From Lysobacter luteus (lineage in GTDB: Bacteria > Pseudomonadota > Gammaproteobacteria > Xanthomonadales > Xanthomonadaceae): a stretch of 64,000 nt of DNA. The notes beneath the pieces were generated by a model. It was not told the origin of the DNA and searched no databases. It saw only the letters and a list, made by a program, of their open reading frames with translations. Every line of letters starts with the position of its first letter. Positions within the stretch are counted from its first letter, which is position 1. Where the stretch lies: NCBI RefSeq assembly GCF_907164845.1, contig NZ_OU015430.1:982001-1046000 (forward strand), given 5' to 3'. The position numbers and the translations under genes are program-made. Below, one piece after another: positions 50,818 to 61,050 of the stretch.

Positions 50818-52719
50818 ATGCGGCAAGTTCCCGCCCCGTTGCACCCATCGCGCGACACGCCTGCCGTCCAAGCGCCACATCCCGACCGGAGCCGCGCACG
50901 AACCGTGTTCTGGGCGCTGTTCGCGGGTGTGTTCGCGCTCAAGCTGCTGGTGGCCGCACGGCTCCCACTGTTCGTCGACGAGGCGTTCTACTGGCTGGAG
51001 GGGCAACACCTCGCGCCTGCCTATTCGGACCTGCCCGGCATGACCGCGTGGCTCGCGCGGCTGGGGGTGACGCTCGGCGGTGATACCGCGCTCGGTCTGC
51101 GGTTGCCGTTCCTGCTGCTGGCCGCGCTGGTGCCGGTGCTGGTGATGCGCATCACCGCGCGCGAGTACGGCCGGGAGTACGGCTGGAAGGCCGGCAGCTT
51201 CGCTCTGTTGTTGCCGCTGTCGGGCACGCTCGGCCTGCTGGCATTGCCCGATGCGGCGATGGCGGTGGCGACGCTGCTGTGCGTCGACGCCGGCGCGAAG
51301 CTGCTGCGGCAGGTCACGGCCGCCGCCGCGCTCGAGCTTGCGCTGGGGCTGTCGATCGGCGCGCTGAGCCATTACCGGTTCATCGCGGTGATCGGGGTCG
51401 GCCTGATTGCATTGCTGCTGCTGCCGGACGGCCGACGGGTGTTGCGTGACATGCGTACCTGGACGGCGATCGCGATCGGTGCGGCCGCCTGGGCACCGCT
51501 GGTGGCCTGGAACTTCGACAACGCCGACGCCGGCCTTCGCTTCCAGCTGGTGGACCGCCACCCGTGGGCGTTCCATATCGAGGGCCTGTGGTTCATCGCG
51601 ATCCAGGCGCTGCTGGTCACGCCGCTGCTGTTCGCCGCCCTGCTGGCGGCCGGCTGGCGCGGCAACCGCAGCGCCCATCCGTCTTCGCGCTACTTCGCGC
51701 TGCTGGGTGGGCTGGTGGTGCTGGGGTTCTTCGCGCTGGGGTTCTTCGCCGATACCGAGCGGGTGAGCTTCCACTGGCCGCTGCCGGGCTACCTGGCACT
51801 GCTGCCGTTGCTGCCGGCACTGCTGGCGGCGTGGCCGACGTGGTTGCGTCGCGCCACCTGGGCGCTGGCCGGCGTCGGGCTGGTGGCGATGCTGGGCTAT
51901 TACACCGCAGTGTCGATCCCCGAACTGCGCGCGCGCACGGCAGCGCAGAAGTGGTACCCGTCCAACTTCGCCGGCTGGGACGAGCTGGCCGACGCGGTCA
52001 AGCTCGAGCGTGCGGAGATGCCCGACGGCACCCGCATCGTCGCTGGCAGCTTCAAGCTCGGGGCCGAACTCGGTTTCGCGCTGGGCGAGCCGCGGATCGC
52101 CGTGCTCGACCATTCACTCAACCGCAAGCACGGCCGCGCACCGCAACTGCGGCTCTGGGGCCTGTGGACGCGGGGTGCGGAGGACTGGGGCGACGACCCG
52201 GTGCTGCTGGTGACCAGCCCCAGCGACGTGCCCTACAAGGATCTGCTCGCGCGCTACCACGGCCTGTGCGCCATGGTCGGGCCGCTGCCCGCGGCGCGGG
52301 AGGTCAACGTCGACCACGGGCGCCAGCGGTTCCTGCTGTTCCGGATGGAGCCGCCGCACGCGGTGGGCGCCGAATGCACGACGCCGGGGATGGCCTGGAT
52401 CGATGCGCCGGTGTCCGGTGCTGCCGTCAACCGCCGGTTCGACGTACGGGGCTGGGCCTTCAAGGACGGCACCGGTCTGGAGCGGGTCGAGGTCACCCTG
52501 GATGGCCGGGTCATCGCCACCGCCCGCTATGGCCTGAACAGTCCTGGGACCAAGGCGTTCTGGGGCCATTCGACCGACCCCAACCATCCGCGGGTGGGCT
52601 TCGAGGCGAGCGTGGACGCAGGAGGCCTGGCGCCGGGGGTGCACTGGCTCGGCCTGAGGCTGCACGGGGCCGATGGCAGCGTGGAGGCCTGGCCGGAGCA
52701 GCCGGTCAACCTGCGCTGA
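50818..52719 (+). CDS. PMT/ArnT-like membrane glycosyltransferase with C-terminal Ig-like domain
   Basis: A 633-residue protein. An N-terminal GT-C fold has about ten or more helices (residues 28-370); the first periplasmic loop has the acidic motif VDEAFYWLEGQHL, typical of lipid-phosphate-sugar dependent transferases, and the SYSDLPG-like AYSDLPGM follows. A soluble periplasmic part (375-510) is followed by a beta-rich, Ig-like domain (about 530-633, NRRFDVRGWAFKDG...VEVTLDGRVIA). Acceptor unknown: lipid A, glycan or protein are all possible. A TTG three bases upstream of the ATG is an alternative start; GAGG is nearby for both. Confidence 0.9.
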   Translation: MRQVPAPLHPSRDTPAVQAPHPDRSRARTVFWALFAGVFALKLLVAARLPLFVDEAFYWLEGQHLAPAYSDLPGMTAWLARLGVTLGGDTALGLRLPFLLLAALVPVLVMRITAREYGREYGWKAGSFALLLPLSGTLGLLALPDAAMAVATLLCVDAGAKLLRQVTAAAALELALGLSIGALSHYRFIAVIGVGLIALLLLPDGRRVLRDMRTWTAIAIGAAAWAPLVAWNFDNADAGLRFQLVDRHPWAFHIEGLWFIAIQALLVTPLLFAALLAAGWRGNRSAHPSSRYFALLGGLVVLGFFALGFFADTERVSFHWPLPGYLALLPLLPALLAAWPTWLRRATWALAGVGLVAMLGYYTAVSIPELRARTAAQKWYPSNFAGWDELADAVKLERAEMPDGTRIVAGSFKLGAELGFALGEPRIAVLDHSLNRKHGRAPQLRLWGLWTRGAEDWGDDPVLLVTSPSDVPYKDLLARYHGLCAMVGPLPAAREVNVDHGRQRFLLFRMEPPHAVGAECTTPGMAWIDAPVSGAAVNRRFDVRGWAFKDGTGLERVEVTLDGRVIATARYGLNSPGTKAFWGHSTDPNHPRVGFEASVDAGGLAPGVHWLGLRLHGADGSVEAWPEQPVNLR

Positions 52720-52743
52720 GCAGGTCGACGTCGCCCGGACCGG

Positions 52744-53316
52744 TCAGGGCAGGGTAAATCCGGCGTCGCGCAGCAGCCGCGCCGTCTCGATCAGTGGCAA
52801 CCCGACCAGCGCGGTCGGGTCGCGGGTCTCGATTGCCTCGAACAGGGTGATGCCGAGGCCCTCGGACTTGAAGCTGCCGGCGCAGTCGAACGGCAGCTCG
52901 CGGTCGACATAGCGCGCGATCTCGCCGGCCTCGAGCGTGCGGAACCGTACCACCGTGGTATCCAGCGCAAACCGGGGCTGGTCGCCGTTGGTGACGCAGA
53001 CACCGGTATGGAACGCGACCGCGCGGCCCGACATCGCCTGCAGCTGCCCGATCGCGCGTTCGCGGTTGCCGGGCTTGCCGAGTGGTTGGCCGTCGAGCGA
53101 TGCAACCTGGTCGGATCCGATCACCCAGGCGACGCGCCCGGCGGCAACCGCGGTCGCCTTGGCGATGGCGAGCCGGCGGGCAAGGTCGGCGGGAGACTCG
53201 CCCGGTGCCGGGGTCTCGTCGACGTCCGGCCGGGCCATGTCGAAGGCGACGCCGAGGCGCGCCAGCAGCTCGCGTCGATACGGCGAGGTGGACGCCAGGA
53301 CGAGCCGCGCCGACAT
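52744..53316 (-). CDS. maf: Maf-like nucleotide pyrophosphatase (YceF type)
   Basis: A 190-residue Maf/HAM1 protein that hydrolyses non-canonical nucleoside triphosphates; the YceF subgroup acts on 7-methyl-GTP. Motifs ASTSPYRRELL, DVDETPAPGE, VIGSDQVASLDG and the CAGSFKSEGLG loop are intact. In E. coli yceF is also next to yceD-rpmF-fab, but divergent from them, as here. The ATG overlaps the stop of the upstream small membrane gene by one base (TGATG), coupling the two. Confidence 0.93.
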   Translation of the reverse strand: MSARLVLASTSPYRRELLARLGVAFDMARPDVDETPAPGESPADLARRLAIAKATAVAAGRVAWVIGSDQVASLDGQPLGKPGNRERAIGQLQAMSGRAVAFHTGVCVTNGDQPRFALDTTVVRFRTLEAGEIARYVDRELPFDCAGSFKSEGLGITLFEAIETRDPTALVGLPLIETARLLRDAGFTLP

Positions 53317-53687
53317 CAGGCCACCGGCGCGCGGGCGCGCTCGATCCGGACCAGCTGGGTCTCGATCCGGCCACGGGCCTGGTCGATCGAGTCACGGACC
53401 TGCACCAGCTCGGCCAGGCTTGCGCGATCGCCGTGCTCGCGCAGCCACAGCCGCTGGCGGAGCATCTCGCGCATCGCCTCCTGCACCGGGTCGTCGATAT
53501 GCTCCCCGGCGACCGCCTCGATCTCGGATCGGGCGGTCCGCAGCCGTGCTTCCAGCGCATCGGCCGAATCGAGCAGTTCGCGCATCGCGCGCTGGCGCCG
53601 GCCCAGCTGGCGGCGCCATGCGCCCACCGCCACCAGCAGGGCGGCGGCGATCGCGATCAGGGCGATGAGGGTTGCGGGAGCATTCAC
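53316..53687 (-). CDS. Small single-span membrane protein with coiled coil
   Basis: A 123-residue protein from the GTG at 53687 (a TTG at 53711 would add eight residues). One N-terminal transmembrane helix (about 5-22, LIALIAIAAALLVAVG) is followed by a long charged helix (about 28-115) with heptad-like spacing, rich in Arg/Glu. I do not recognise a family. It may be an anchored coiled-coil scaffold. TGATG coupling with maf shows the two are translated together. Confidence 0.75.
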   Translation of the reverse strand: MNAPATLIALIAIAAALLVAVGAWRRQLGRRQRAMRELLDSADALEARLRTARSEIEAVAGEHIDDPVQEAMREMLRQRLWLREHGDRASLAELVQVRDSIDQARGRIETQLVRIERARAPVA

Positions 53688-53861
53688 GCGGTTTTCGGCC
53701 AGGGGCTGCAAACGCGTTCAGTCTGCCGTGCGGCGCCGTCGGGCGGCAAATCGGGCGCCGGGCGCCAGTCCCCGGGTGCTCCCAGACACCTGTCCAGACG
53801 GGCCCGCAGGGGCTTGCAGCGTTTGACAGCAGGGGGGGTGATCCTTAATATTCCGCGGCTT

Positions 53862-54398
53862 ATGTCTGCTGACGCGCCCAAAGTGCCGGTGCCCGAAGTC
53901 CTGGATGCCTGGCGCATGGTCGCGGCGCGGCGTGGCGTCGAGGGCCAGGTGCCCCTGGCGTCGCTGTCGCGTATCCGCGACAGCCTGGTCGATGCCGAAG
54001 GTGAGGTGGCGTTCTCACTCGACTTCGGTACCGACGAGCTGCAGGTGCCGTACGTGGAACTCAAGGTCCGCACCGGGTTGCCGCTGCAATGCCAGCGCAG
54101 CCTTGAGCGCTTCGTGTTCCCGGTCGACATCGACCAGCGCCTGGGTCTGATACGCGACGAAGCCGACGAGGCGGCGTTGCCACCGGGTTACGAGGCGTTG
54201 CTGGTGTCGGCCGACGGCATGCTGAATCCGGTCGAGCTGGTCGAGGACGAGTTGATCCTCGCCGTGCCGGTGGTGCCGGTGAAGCCCGGCACCGAGGCGA
54301 TGGAGCGCAACTGGGCTCCGGACGCCGACGAGCTGGAATGCGTCAACCCGTTCGCGGCGTTGTCGTCACTGAAGAACAAGTCCGGCCCGGCGGAGTAG
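53862..54398 (+). CDS. yceD: YceD (DUF177) family protein, large-subunit assembly factor
   Basis: A 178-residue protein of the DUF177 family, whose plant and bacterial members affect 23S rRNA processing. The acidic C-terminus has the ELECVNPFAAL motif typical of the family, preceded by DELILAVPVVPV; the central CQRSLERFVFPV carries the conserved Cys. It precedes rpmF by 51 bases, the pairing seen in most proteobacteria. The start MSADAPKVPVPEVLDAW is favoured over a longer open frame that runs back into the antisense of the maf region. Confidence 0.94.
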   Translation: MSADAPKVPVPEVLDAWRMVAARRGVEGQVPLASLSRIRDSLVDAEGEVAFSLDFGTDELQVPYVELKVRTGLPLQCQRSLERFVFPVDIDQRLGLIRDEADEAALPPGYEALLVSADGMLNPVELVEDELILAVPVVPVKPGTEAMERNWAPDADELECVNPFAALSSLKNKSGPAE

Positions 54399-54449
54399 TC
54401 CGGCGGGCCCCGCAATCGAAGTTTTCTCGGTTTTCCCTGGAGTAACACC

Positions 54450-54644
54450 ATGGCTGTCCAGAAGTCCCGCGTCTCCCCGTCCAAGCGTGGCATGCGCCGC
54501 GCCCACGATTCGCTGTCCAGCAAGCAACTGGCGACCGACCCGACCACCGGCGAGACCCACATCCGCCACCACGTCACCGCCGACGGCTACTACCGTGGCA
54601 AGAAGGTGATCGACACCCAGTCGAAGATCGCCGACGAAGAGTAA
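54450..54644 (+). CDS. rpmF: 50S ribosomal protein L32
   Basis: A 64-residue small basic protein: [19 protein letters not shown] is the universal L32 start, followed by [20 protein letters not shown]. There are no zinc-binding cysteines, so it is the C-minus form. The gene has a clear ribosome site (CCTGGAGTAACACC region). Confidence 0.97.
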   Translation: MAVQKSRVSPSKRGMRRAHDSLSSKQLATDPTTGETHIRHHVTADGYYRGKKVIDTQSKIADEE

Positions 54645-54812
54645 GCTTCGACGCGCCCGCCGCGACACGCGGGCGCTCCCGCGTGCGCGGTTGCCGTCGA
54701 GTGTTCGACGGTGACCGCGGCAAGGTCGTCGCACTGAGTGCCCCGGCTGCGGCGAGCTCCATCGCCAGCGTGCTGGCGTCCGTGCAACGGCGTGTTCGCC
54801 GCGGGAGTGGTG

Positions 54813-55793
54813 ATGACTGAACGTATTTATGCCCGCATTGCGGGTACCGGCAGCTACCTGCCGGAAAAGGTGCTGACCAACGACGACCTGTCGAAGATCG
54901 TCGACACCAGTGATGAATGGATCGCCGCGCGTACCGGCATCCGCGAGCGCCACGTGGCCGCCGAAGGCGAGACCACCGGAGACCTGGCCTACCACGCCGC
55001 GGTGCGGGCGATGGAGGCGGCCGGCGTCGAGGCGTCCGAGCTCGACCTGATCGTGCTCGGCACAACCACCCCCGACCTGATCTTCCCGTCGACCGCGTGC
55101 CTGCTGCAGCACCGGCTCGGTGCCAACGGCTGCCCCGCGTTCGACGTCAACGCGGCATGTTCGGGCTTCATCTACGCGCTGACGGTGGCCGACAAGTTCA
55201 TCCGCTCCGGCAGCGCCAGGACGGTGCTGGTGGTCGGCGCGGAAACCCTCACCCGCATGCTCGACTGGAACGACCGCGGCACGTGCGTGCTGTTCGGTGA
55301 CGGCGCCGGCGCGGTGGTGCTCAAGGCCGACAGCGACACCGGGATCCTCAGCACGCACATGCATGCCGACGGCGGCAAGAAGGAGCTGCTGTGGAACCCG
55401 GTCGGCGTGTCGGTCGGGTTCAAGCCGGGAGAGCACAATGCCGGCGTCAAGGTCCTGATGACCGGCAACGAGGTCTTCAAGCACGCGGTCAAGGCGCTCG
55501 ATTCGGTGGTCGAGGAGGCGCTCGCGGCGAATTCGCTCGACCGCCATGAGATCGACTGGCTGATCCCGCACCAGGCCAACCTGCGCATCATCGAGGCGAC
55601 TGCCAAGCGGCTGGACATGCCGATGGAGCGGGTCATCGTGACCGTCGATCGCCACGGCAATACATCGTCGGGTTCGGTGCCGCTGGCACTGGACGAAGCG
55701 GTGCGGTCCGGCCGGGTGAAGCGTGGCCAGCTGGTGCTGCTCGAGGCCTTCGGCGGCGGCTTCACCTGGGGCTCGGCGCTGATGCGCTACTGA
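54813..55793 (+). CDS. fabH: Beta-ketoacyl-ACP synthase III
   Basis: Starts fatty-acid synthesis by condensing acetyl-CoA (or another short acyl-CoA) with malonyl-ACP. The 326-residue enzyme has the Cys116-His253-Asn283 triad: NAACSGF, PHQANLR and [10 protein letters not shown]. The start is placed at [11 protein letters not shown], where GGGAG lies upstream; earlier codons in the frame are not family-like. In E. coli plsX lies between rpmF and fabH; here the gap is only 168 bases and holds no gene. Confidence 0.97.
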   Translation: MTERIYARIAGTGSYLPEKVLTNDDLSKIVDTSDEWIAARTGIRERHVAAEGETTGDLAYHAAVRAMEAAGVEASELDLIVLGTTTPDLIFPSTACLLQHRLGANGCPAFDVNAACSGFIYALTVADKFIRSGSARTVLVVGAETLTRMLDWNDRGTCVLFGDGAGAVVLKADSDTGILSTHMHADGGKKELLWNPVGVSVGFKPGEHNAGVKVLMTGNEVFKHAVKALDSVVEEALAANSLDRHEIDWLIPHQANLRIIEATAKRLDMPMERVIVTVDRHGNTSSGSVPLALDEAVRSGRVKRGQLVLLEAFGGGFTWGSALMRY

Positions 55794-55817
55794 CCATCGC
55801 GCCGCCCGAAGCAATGG

Positions 55818-55844
55818 ACGCCCCCGCATCGCCGGGGGCGTTTT
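55818..55844 (+). terminator. terminator after fabH
   Basis: Stem ACGCCCCCG/CGGGGGCGT, 6-base loop, then TTTC. It begins 25 bases after the fabH stop and 117 bases before the fabD start, implying that fabD has its own promoter or gets only partial read-through. Confidence 0.75.
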
Positions 55845-55960
55845 CATTTGGGGAAGGGAAAACCCGCACACCCACCGCGGTCGGCACTGTACGCGCCGGT
55901 ACAGACGACCCGGCACAATCGCTCGTATCATGTCGGGCTGTTTTTGCTGGGAGCCGCTGC

Positions 55961-56914
55961 GTGACCGGACCAGGTACGGACCACCAACTCGCTTTCGTGT
56001 TCCCCGGACAGGGGTCGCAGTCGATCGGCATGCTGGCCGAGCTCGCGCAGGCCCATCCGACGGTCGTCGAGACGTTCGCCGAGGCGAGCGAGGGCGCAGG
56101 CACCGACCTGTGGACACTCGCCCGGTCCGGCCCCGAGGACCGCCTCAACCAGACCGAGTTCACCCAGCCGGCCCTGCTGGCCGCGGGTGTTGCCGTGTGG
56201 CGTGCTTGGGCCGCCCAGGCCGGCCCGCGCCCCGCGCAGCTCGCGGGACACAGCCTGGGCGAGTACAGCGCGCTGGTCGCGGCCGGCGTGCTGTCGCTGG
56301 GCGACGCCGCGCGCCTGGTCCGGCTGCGTGGGCAGCTGATGCAGGACGCCGCGCCCGCTGGTACCGGCGCGATGGCGGCGGTGCTCGGCACGGATGACGC
56401 GCTGGTGGCGGAAGTCTGCGAGTCGGCTTCGAGCCGCGAGGTGGTCGTCCCGGCCAACTACAACTCACCCGGTCAGATCGTCATCGGCGGCCACTGCGCG
56501 GCGGTCGACCGGGCGCTGGTGATGCTGGCCGAGCGCGGCGTGCGCAAGGTGGTGAAACTGGCCGTCAGCGTCCCGTCGCATACGCCGCTGATGCGCGAAG
56601 CGTCCGATCGGCTGGCCGAAGCGATGGTCGGCGTCCAATGGTCCGCGCCGGCGCTGGCCGTGGTGCAGAACGTGGACGGGCAGGTACAGGCGGATGCCGA
56701 CGCGATCCGCGATGCCCTGGTGCGCCAGTTGTACCTGCCGGTGCAGTGGACCGGTTGCGTCCAGACGCTGGTCGCGAACGGCGCCGCGCGCATCGCCGAG
56801 TGCGGCCCGGGCAAGGTGCTCGCCGGGCTGGTCAAGCGCATCGACAAGTCGGTCGACGCGCGCGCGCTGGGCACACCCTCGGACTTCGACGCCGCGCTGG
56901 CCGCCTGGCAGTGA
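55961..56914 (+). CDS. fabD: Malonyl-CoA:ACP transacylase
   Basis: Loads malonate from CoA onto acyl carrier protein. The 317-residue enzyme has FPGQGSQ at 14-20, Ser98 in GHSLGEY and His207 in SVPSHTPLM, with the Gln/Arg positions in between conserved. Start codon is GTG, chosen because GGAG lies 7 bases upstream and the product then begins close to the conserved HQLAFVFPGQGSQ; the frame extends to an ATG at 55814 but this would overlap the fabH terminator. Confidence 0.96.
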   Translation: MTGPGTDHQLAFVFPGQGSQSIGMLAELAQAHPTVVETFAEASEGAGTDLWTLARSGPEDRLNQTEFTQPALLAAGVAVWRAWAAQAGPRPAQLAGHSLGEYSALVAAGVLSLGDAARLVRLRGQLMQDAAPAGTGAMAAVLGTDDALVAEVCESASSREVVVPANYNSPGQIVIGGHCAAVDRALVMLAERGVRKVVKLAVSVPSHTPLMREASDRLAEAMVGVQWSAPALAVVQNVDGQVQADADAIRDALVRQLYLPVQWTGCVQTLVANGAARIAECGPGKVLAGLVKRIDKSVDARALGTPSDFDAALAAWQ

Positions 56915-57016
56915 CATGGCAAGCCGCGCGTGGCCTTCGAGGCCCTGTCGAATGGCCGGTAGCCAGGCCTCCGAACGCGGCCCCGGGCCGCTCCCATGAA
57001 TGCAGGAAGTGAACCC

Positions 57017-57763
57017 ATGAGCAATCTACCCCTGACCGGCGAAATCGCCCTCGTGACCGGTGCCAGCCGTGGCATCGGCGCCGCGATCGCCGACGAACTC
57101 GCCGCGCTGGGTGCGACCGTCGTCGGCACCGCCACGTCCGAGTCCGGCGCGGCGGCGATCGGCGAACGGATGGCCGCCCACGGGGGCCATGGCCGCGTGC
57201 TCGACGTCGCGGACCCGGCCTCGATCGAGGCGCTGATCGACGGCATCGGCAAGGAGTTCGGTGCGATCTCCATCCTGGTCAACAACGCCGGCATCACCCG
57301 CGACAACCTGCTGATGCGGATGAAGGACGAGGACTGGCAGGCGATCATCGACACGAATCTCACCAGTGTCTTCCGCACGTCCAAGGCGGTCATGCGCTCG
57401 ATGATGAAGGCGCGCAAGGGCCGCATCATCAACATCGCCTCGGTCATCGGCGTCACCGGCAACGCGGGCCAGGCCAACTATGCCGCGGCGAAGGCCGGGA
57501 TCATCGCCTTCAGCAAGTCGTTGGCCAAGGAGATCGGATCGCGTGGCGTCACCGTCAACGTGGTCGCACCGGGCTTCATCGACACCGACATGACCCGCTC
57601 GCTGCCCGAAGACGCCAAGGACGCGATGCTCGGCCAGATCGCGCTCGGGCGCTTTGGCGAGCCGGCCGACATCGCCCGCGCGGTGGCATTCCTGGCAGGG
57701 CCGTCGGCGGCCTACATCACCGGCGAGACCCTGCACGTCAACGGCGGCATGTACATGGCGTGA
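57017..57763 (+). CDS. fabG: 3-oxoacyl-ACP reductase
   Basis: NADPH-dependent short-chain dehydrogenase that reduces beta-ketoacyl-ACP. The 248-residue product has TGASRGIG (nucleotide binding, residues 14-21), NNAG (89-92), and the active-site Ser142, Tyr155 and Lys159. The ATG at 57017 has AGGAAG 7 bases upstream; an in-frame ATG at 56996 is less favourable. The gene follows fabD by 102 bases. Confidence 0.97.
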   Translation: MSNLPLTGEIALVTGASRGIGAAIADELAALGATVVGTATSESGAAAIGERMAAHGGHGRVLDVADPASIEALIDGIGKEFGAISILVNNAGITRDNLLMRMKDEDWQAIIDTNLTSVFRTSKAVMRSMMKARKGRIINIASVIGVTGNAGQANYAAAKAGIIAFSKSLAKEIGSRGVTVNVVAPGFIDTDMTRSLPEDAKDAMLGQIALGRFGEPADIARAVAFLAGPSAAYITGETLHVNGGMYMA

Positions 57764-57845
57764 GGTCCCGCAAGGGGCTTTCACGGGACACAAGCAACTG
57801 AGGCGAAAGGACTTTTGCGGATACTCGCAAGTCGCCCGATTCCAC

Positions 57846-57851
57846 TACACT
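57846..57851 (+). promoter_or_regulatory. candidate -10 element of the acpP promoter
   Basis: TACACT, 38 bases before the acpP ATG, in an AT-richer part of the fabG-acpP gap. It lacks a good -35, but the gap (125 bases) and the need for high acpP expression make an extra promoter here plausible. The gene's ribosome site GGGAGGAG is strong. Confidence 0.35.
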
Positions 57852-57888
57852 ATTCCATCGAATATCCCGTCCGGGAGGAGTAACAGCA

Positions 57889-58128
57889 ATGAGCAGCATC
57901 GAAGAGCGCGTCAAGAAGATCGTGGTTGAGCAGCTGGGCGTGAAGGAAGACGAGGTCACCAACAACGCTTCGTTCGTCGACGACCTGGGTGCCGATTCGC
58001 TCGACACCGTCGAGCTGGTGATGGCGCTCGAGGAAGAGTTCGAGTGCGAGATCCCGGACGAGGAAGCCGAAAAGATCACTTCGGTCCAGCAGGCGATCGA
58101 TTACGTCAAGGCGCACGTCAAGTCGTAA
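57889..58128 (+). CDS. acpP: Acyl carrier protein
   Basis: The 79-residue acidic carrier of fatty-acid intermediates. Ser37 in [12 protein letters not shown] receives the 4'-phosphopantetheine arm. The sequence is close to the standard ([18 protein letters not shown]...[14 protein letters not shown] pattern). It has a near-perfect ribosome site (GGGAGGAG) and is followed by two hairpins before fabF, which may set a higher level of acpP mRNA than of fabF mRNA. Confidence 0.98.
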   Translation: MSSIEERVKKIVVEQLGVKEDEVTNNASFVDDLGADSLDTVELVMALEEEFECEIPDEEAEKITSVQQAIDYVKAHVKS

Positions 58129-58168
58129 TCCTGCCGATGGAGCATGACCGCGGCCGATCCGGGTAACC

Positions 58169-58217
58169 GGAGCGGCGGTCGCTCCGCGCTACAGACCGGG
58201 GCCGCATCGTGCGGCCC
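58169..58217 (+). terminator. two tandem hairpins between acpP and fabF
   Basis: Stem 1 GGAGCG/CGCTCC (58169-58185, 5-base loop) and stem 2 GGGCCGCA/TGCGGCCC (58199-58217, 3-base loop), the latter followed by TGTGTCTTT. They start 41 bases after acpP and could be a partial terminator or a barrier to 3' exonucleases. Confidence 0.5.
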
Positions 58218-58321
58218 TGTGTCTTTCCGGCATCGCAGGCAGTGCCGCGGTCCAAACCCGTCGAACCAAACAGGCGTGCGATCCGGTCGGTGGCCGGAGG
58301 CGCCAGCAAGTGGAGTCATCC

Positions 58322-59575
<1,254 letters not shown>

Positions 59576-59586
59576 CCGGCGGACGA

Positions 59587-59613
59587 CGCGCCTGGGGGGC
59601 GGCCCCAGGCGCG
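59587..59613 (+). terminator. terminator-like hairpin after fabF
   Basis: Perfect 11-base stem CGCGCCTGGGG/CCCCAGGCGCG with a 5-base loop, 12 bases after the fabF stop. No U-run follows, so it could be a mild terminator or an mRNA stabiliser ahead of pabB. Confidence 0.45.
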
Positions 59614-59676
59614 GGTGCACGTTCCGGCGCGGCGCCTTCCGATAGTGCACCCGCGACCCGTGGACGACCGACACGC

Positions 59677-61047
59677 ATGCTGCTGACCCGTCCGATCCTG
59701 GACCCCGTCGACCTGCTGGCCCTCCAGCGCCAGGCACCGGTGCGCTACCGGCTGCTGCTCGAATCGAGCGCGCACGGGACCGCGCAGGGCCGCTGGGACC
59801 TGCTGCTGGTTGCCGATGGCGACGAACTTCGGCTCGGGCACGACGGACTGACGCGTGACCGGCACGACACGCCGGTCGAGGGCAGCTTCCTGGACGCGCT
59901 CGACCGCGCGTGGAGCGCCGAGCGGACGGTACGTGACGAACCGCGCTGGCCATTCCGGGGCGGGTGGGCACTGCTGCTGGGATACGAACTGGCCGCGCAG
60001 GTCGAGACGGTGTTGCGGCTGCCGGTTGCCGACGGCGTGCTGCCGGTCGCGCTCGCGGTCCGTTGTCCGGCTGCGGTGCTGCGTGACCACACCACCGGCG
60101 AGTGCATCGCCGTGGCCGAGCCCGGCCACGCGGCGCTGCTGGACACGATCGAGCGCGACGCGGCGGCGGCCGGCGTCGACCCGCTGCCGCCGTGGCAGCC
60201 GCCGTCGACCCTCACAGAGGACCCGCCTTCGCGCTACACCGGGGGCGTCGAGCGGGTGCTGCAGTACCTCGCCGCGGGCGACGTATTCCAGGCCAACCTG
60301 TCGCGCGGGTGGCAGGCGTGTTTCGAGCAGCCGCTACCGCCCGCTGCGTTGTTCCAGCGCCTGCGCGAGAACAACCCGGCACCATTCGCCGGACTGTTCT
60401 CTGGCGGTGCCGAGGGTTGGGCGGTCGTCAGTGCGTCGCCCGAGCGGCTGGTTTCCGTTCGCGGCGACGTGGTGGAGACCCGCCCGATCGCCGGCACCCG
60501 GCCGCGCACGCCGGGCGACGACGACAGCGCTCGCATCGGCGAACTGGTCGGCCACCCGAAGGAACGTGCCGAGCACGTGATGCTGATCGACCTCGAGCGC
60601 AATGACCTCGGGCGCGTCTGTGTACCTGGCAGCGTCGAGGTCGACGAGCTGATGACCGTCGAGAGTTACGCGCACGTGCACCACATCGTCAGCAACGTGC
60701 GTGGCCGGCTGCGCGACGACGTGACCCCTGGGCAGCTGATCGCCGCGACGTTCCCGGGCGGCACCATCACCGGATGCCCCAAGGTCCGGTGCATGCAGGT
60801 CATCGCCGAGCTGGAGGGCGTCGGGCGCGGCAGCTATACGGGGGCGTTCGGCTGGCTTAACCGCGACGGCGACCTCGACCTCAACATCCTGATCCGCAGC
60901 GCGGAAGTCGAGGACGACGCGTCGGGGGGAAGCACGCTGCGGTTCCGTACCGGCGCCGGGATCGTGGCTGACTCCGACCCGCAGCGCGAACTCGACGAGA
61001 CACGCGCCAAGGCGCGCGGAATGCTTCGCGCGCTTGGGGTGGAATAG
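59677..61047 (+). CDS. pabB: Aminodeoxychorismate synthase component I
   Basis: Converts chorismate plus ammonia to 4-amino-4-deoxychorismate for folate. The 456-residue protein is the chorismate-binding half only; no glutamine amidotransferase domain is fused. Core motifs QANLSRGW, RLVSVRGDVVETRPIAGTRPR, HVMLIDLERNDLGRVC, TFPGGTITGCPK and RTGAGIVADS are intact. The position that is Lys in PIKGT of the E. coli enzyme is Ala272 here (PIAGT), as in anthranilate synthase. Calling it pabB rather than trpE rests on the adjacent pabC. Start ATG at 59677; the earlier frame is antisense noise. Confidence 0.9.
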   Translation: MLLTRPILDPVDLLALQRQAPVRYRLLLESSAHGTAQGRWDLLLVADGDELRLGHDGLTRDRHDTPVEGSFLDALDRAWSAERTVRDEPRWPFRGGWALLLGYELAAQVETVLRLPVADGVLPVALAVRCPAAVLRDHTTGECIAVAEPGHAALLDTIERDAAAAGVDPLPPWQPPSTLTEDPPSRYTGGVERVLQYLAAGDVFQANLSRGWQACFEQPLPPAALFQRLRENNPAPFAGLFSGGAEGWAVVSASPERLVSVRGDVVETRPIAGTRPRTPGDDDSARIGELVGHPKERAEHVMLIDLERNDLGRVCVPGSVEVDELMTVESYAHVHHIVSNVRGRLRDDVTPGQLIAATFPGGTITGCPKVRCMQVIAELEGVGRGSYTGAFGWLNRDGDLDLNILIRSAEVEDDASGGSTLRFRTGAGIVADSDPQRELDETRAKARGMLRALGVE

Positions 61048-61050
61048 CCG

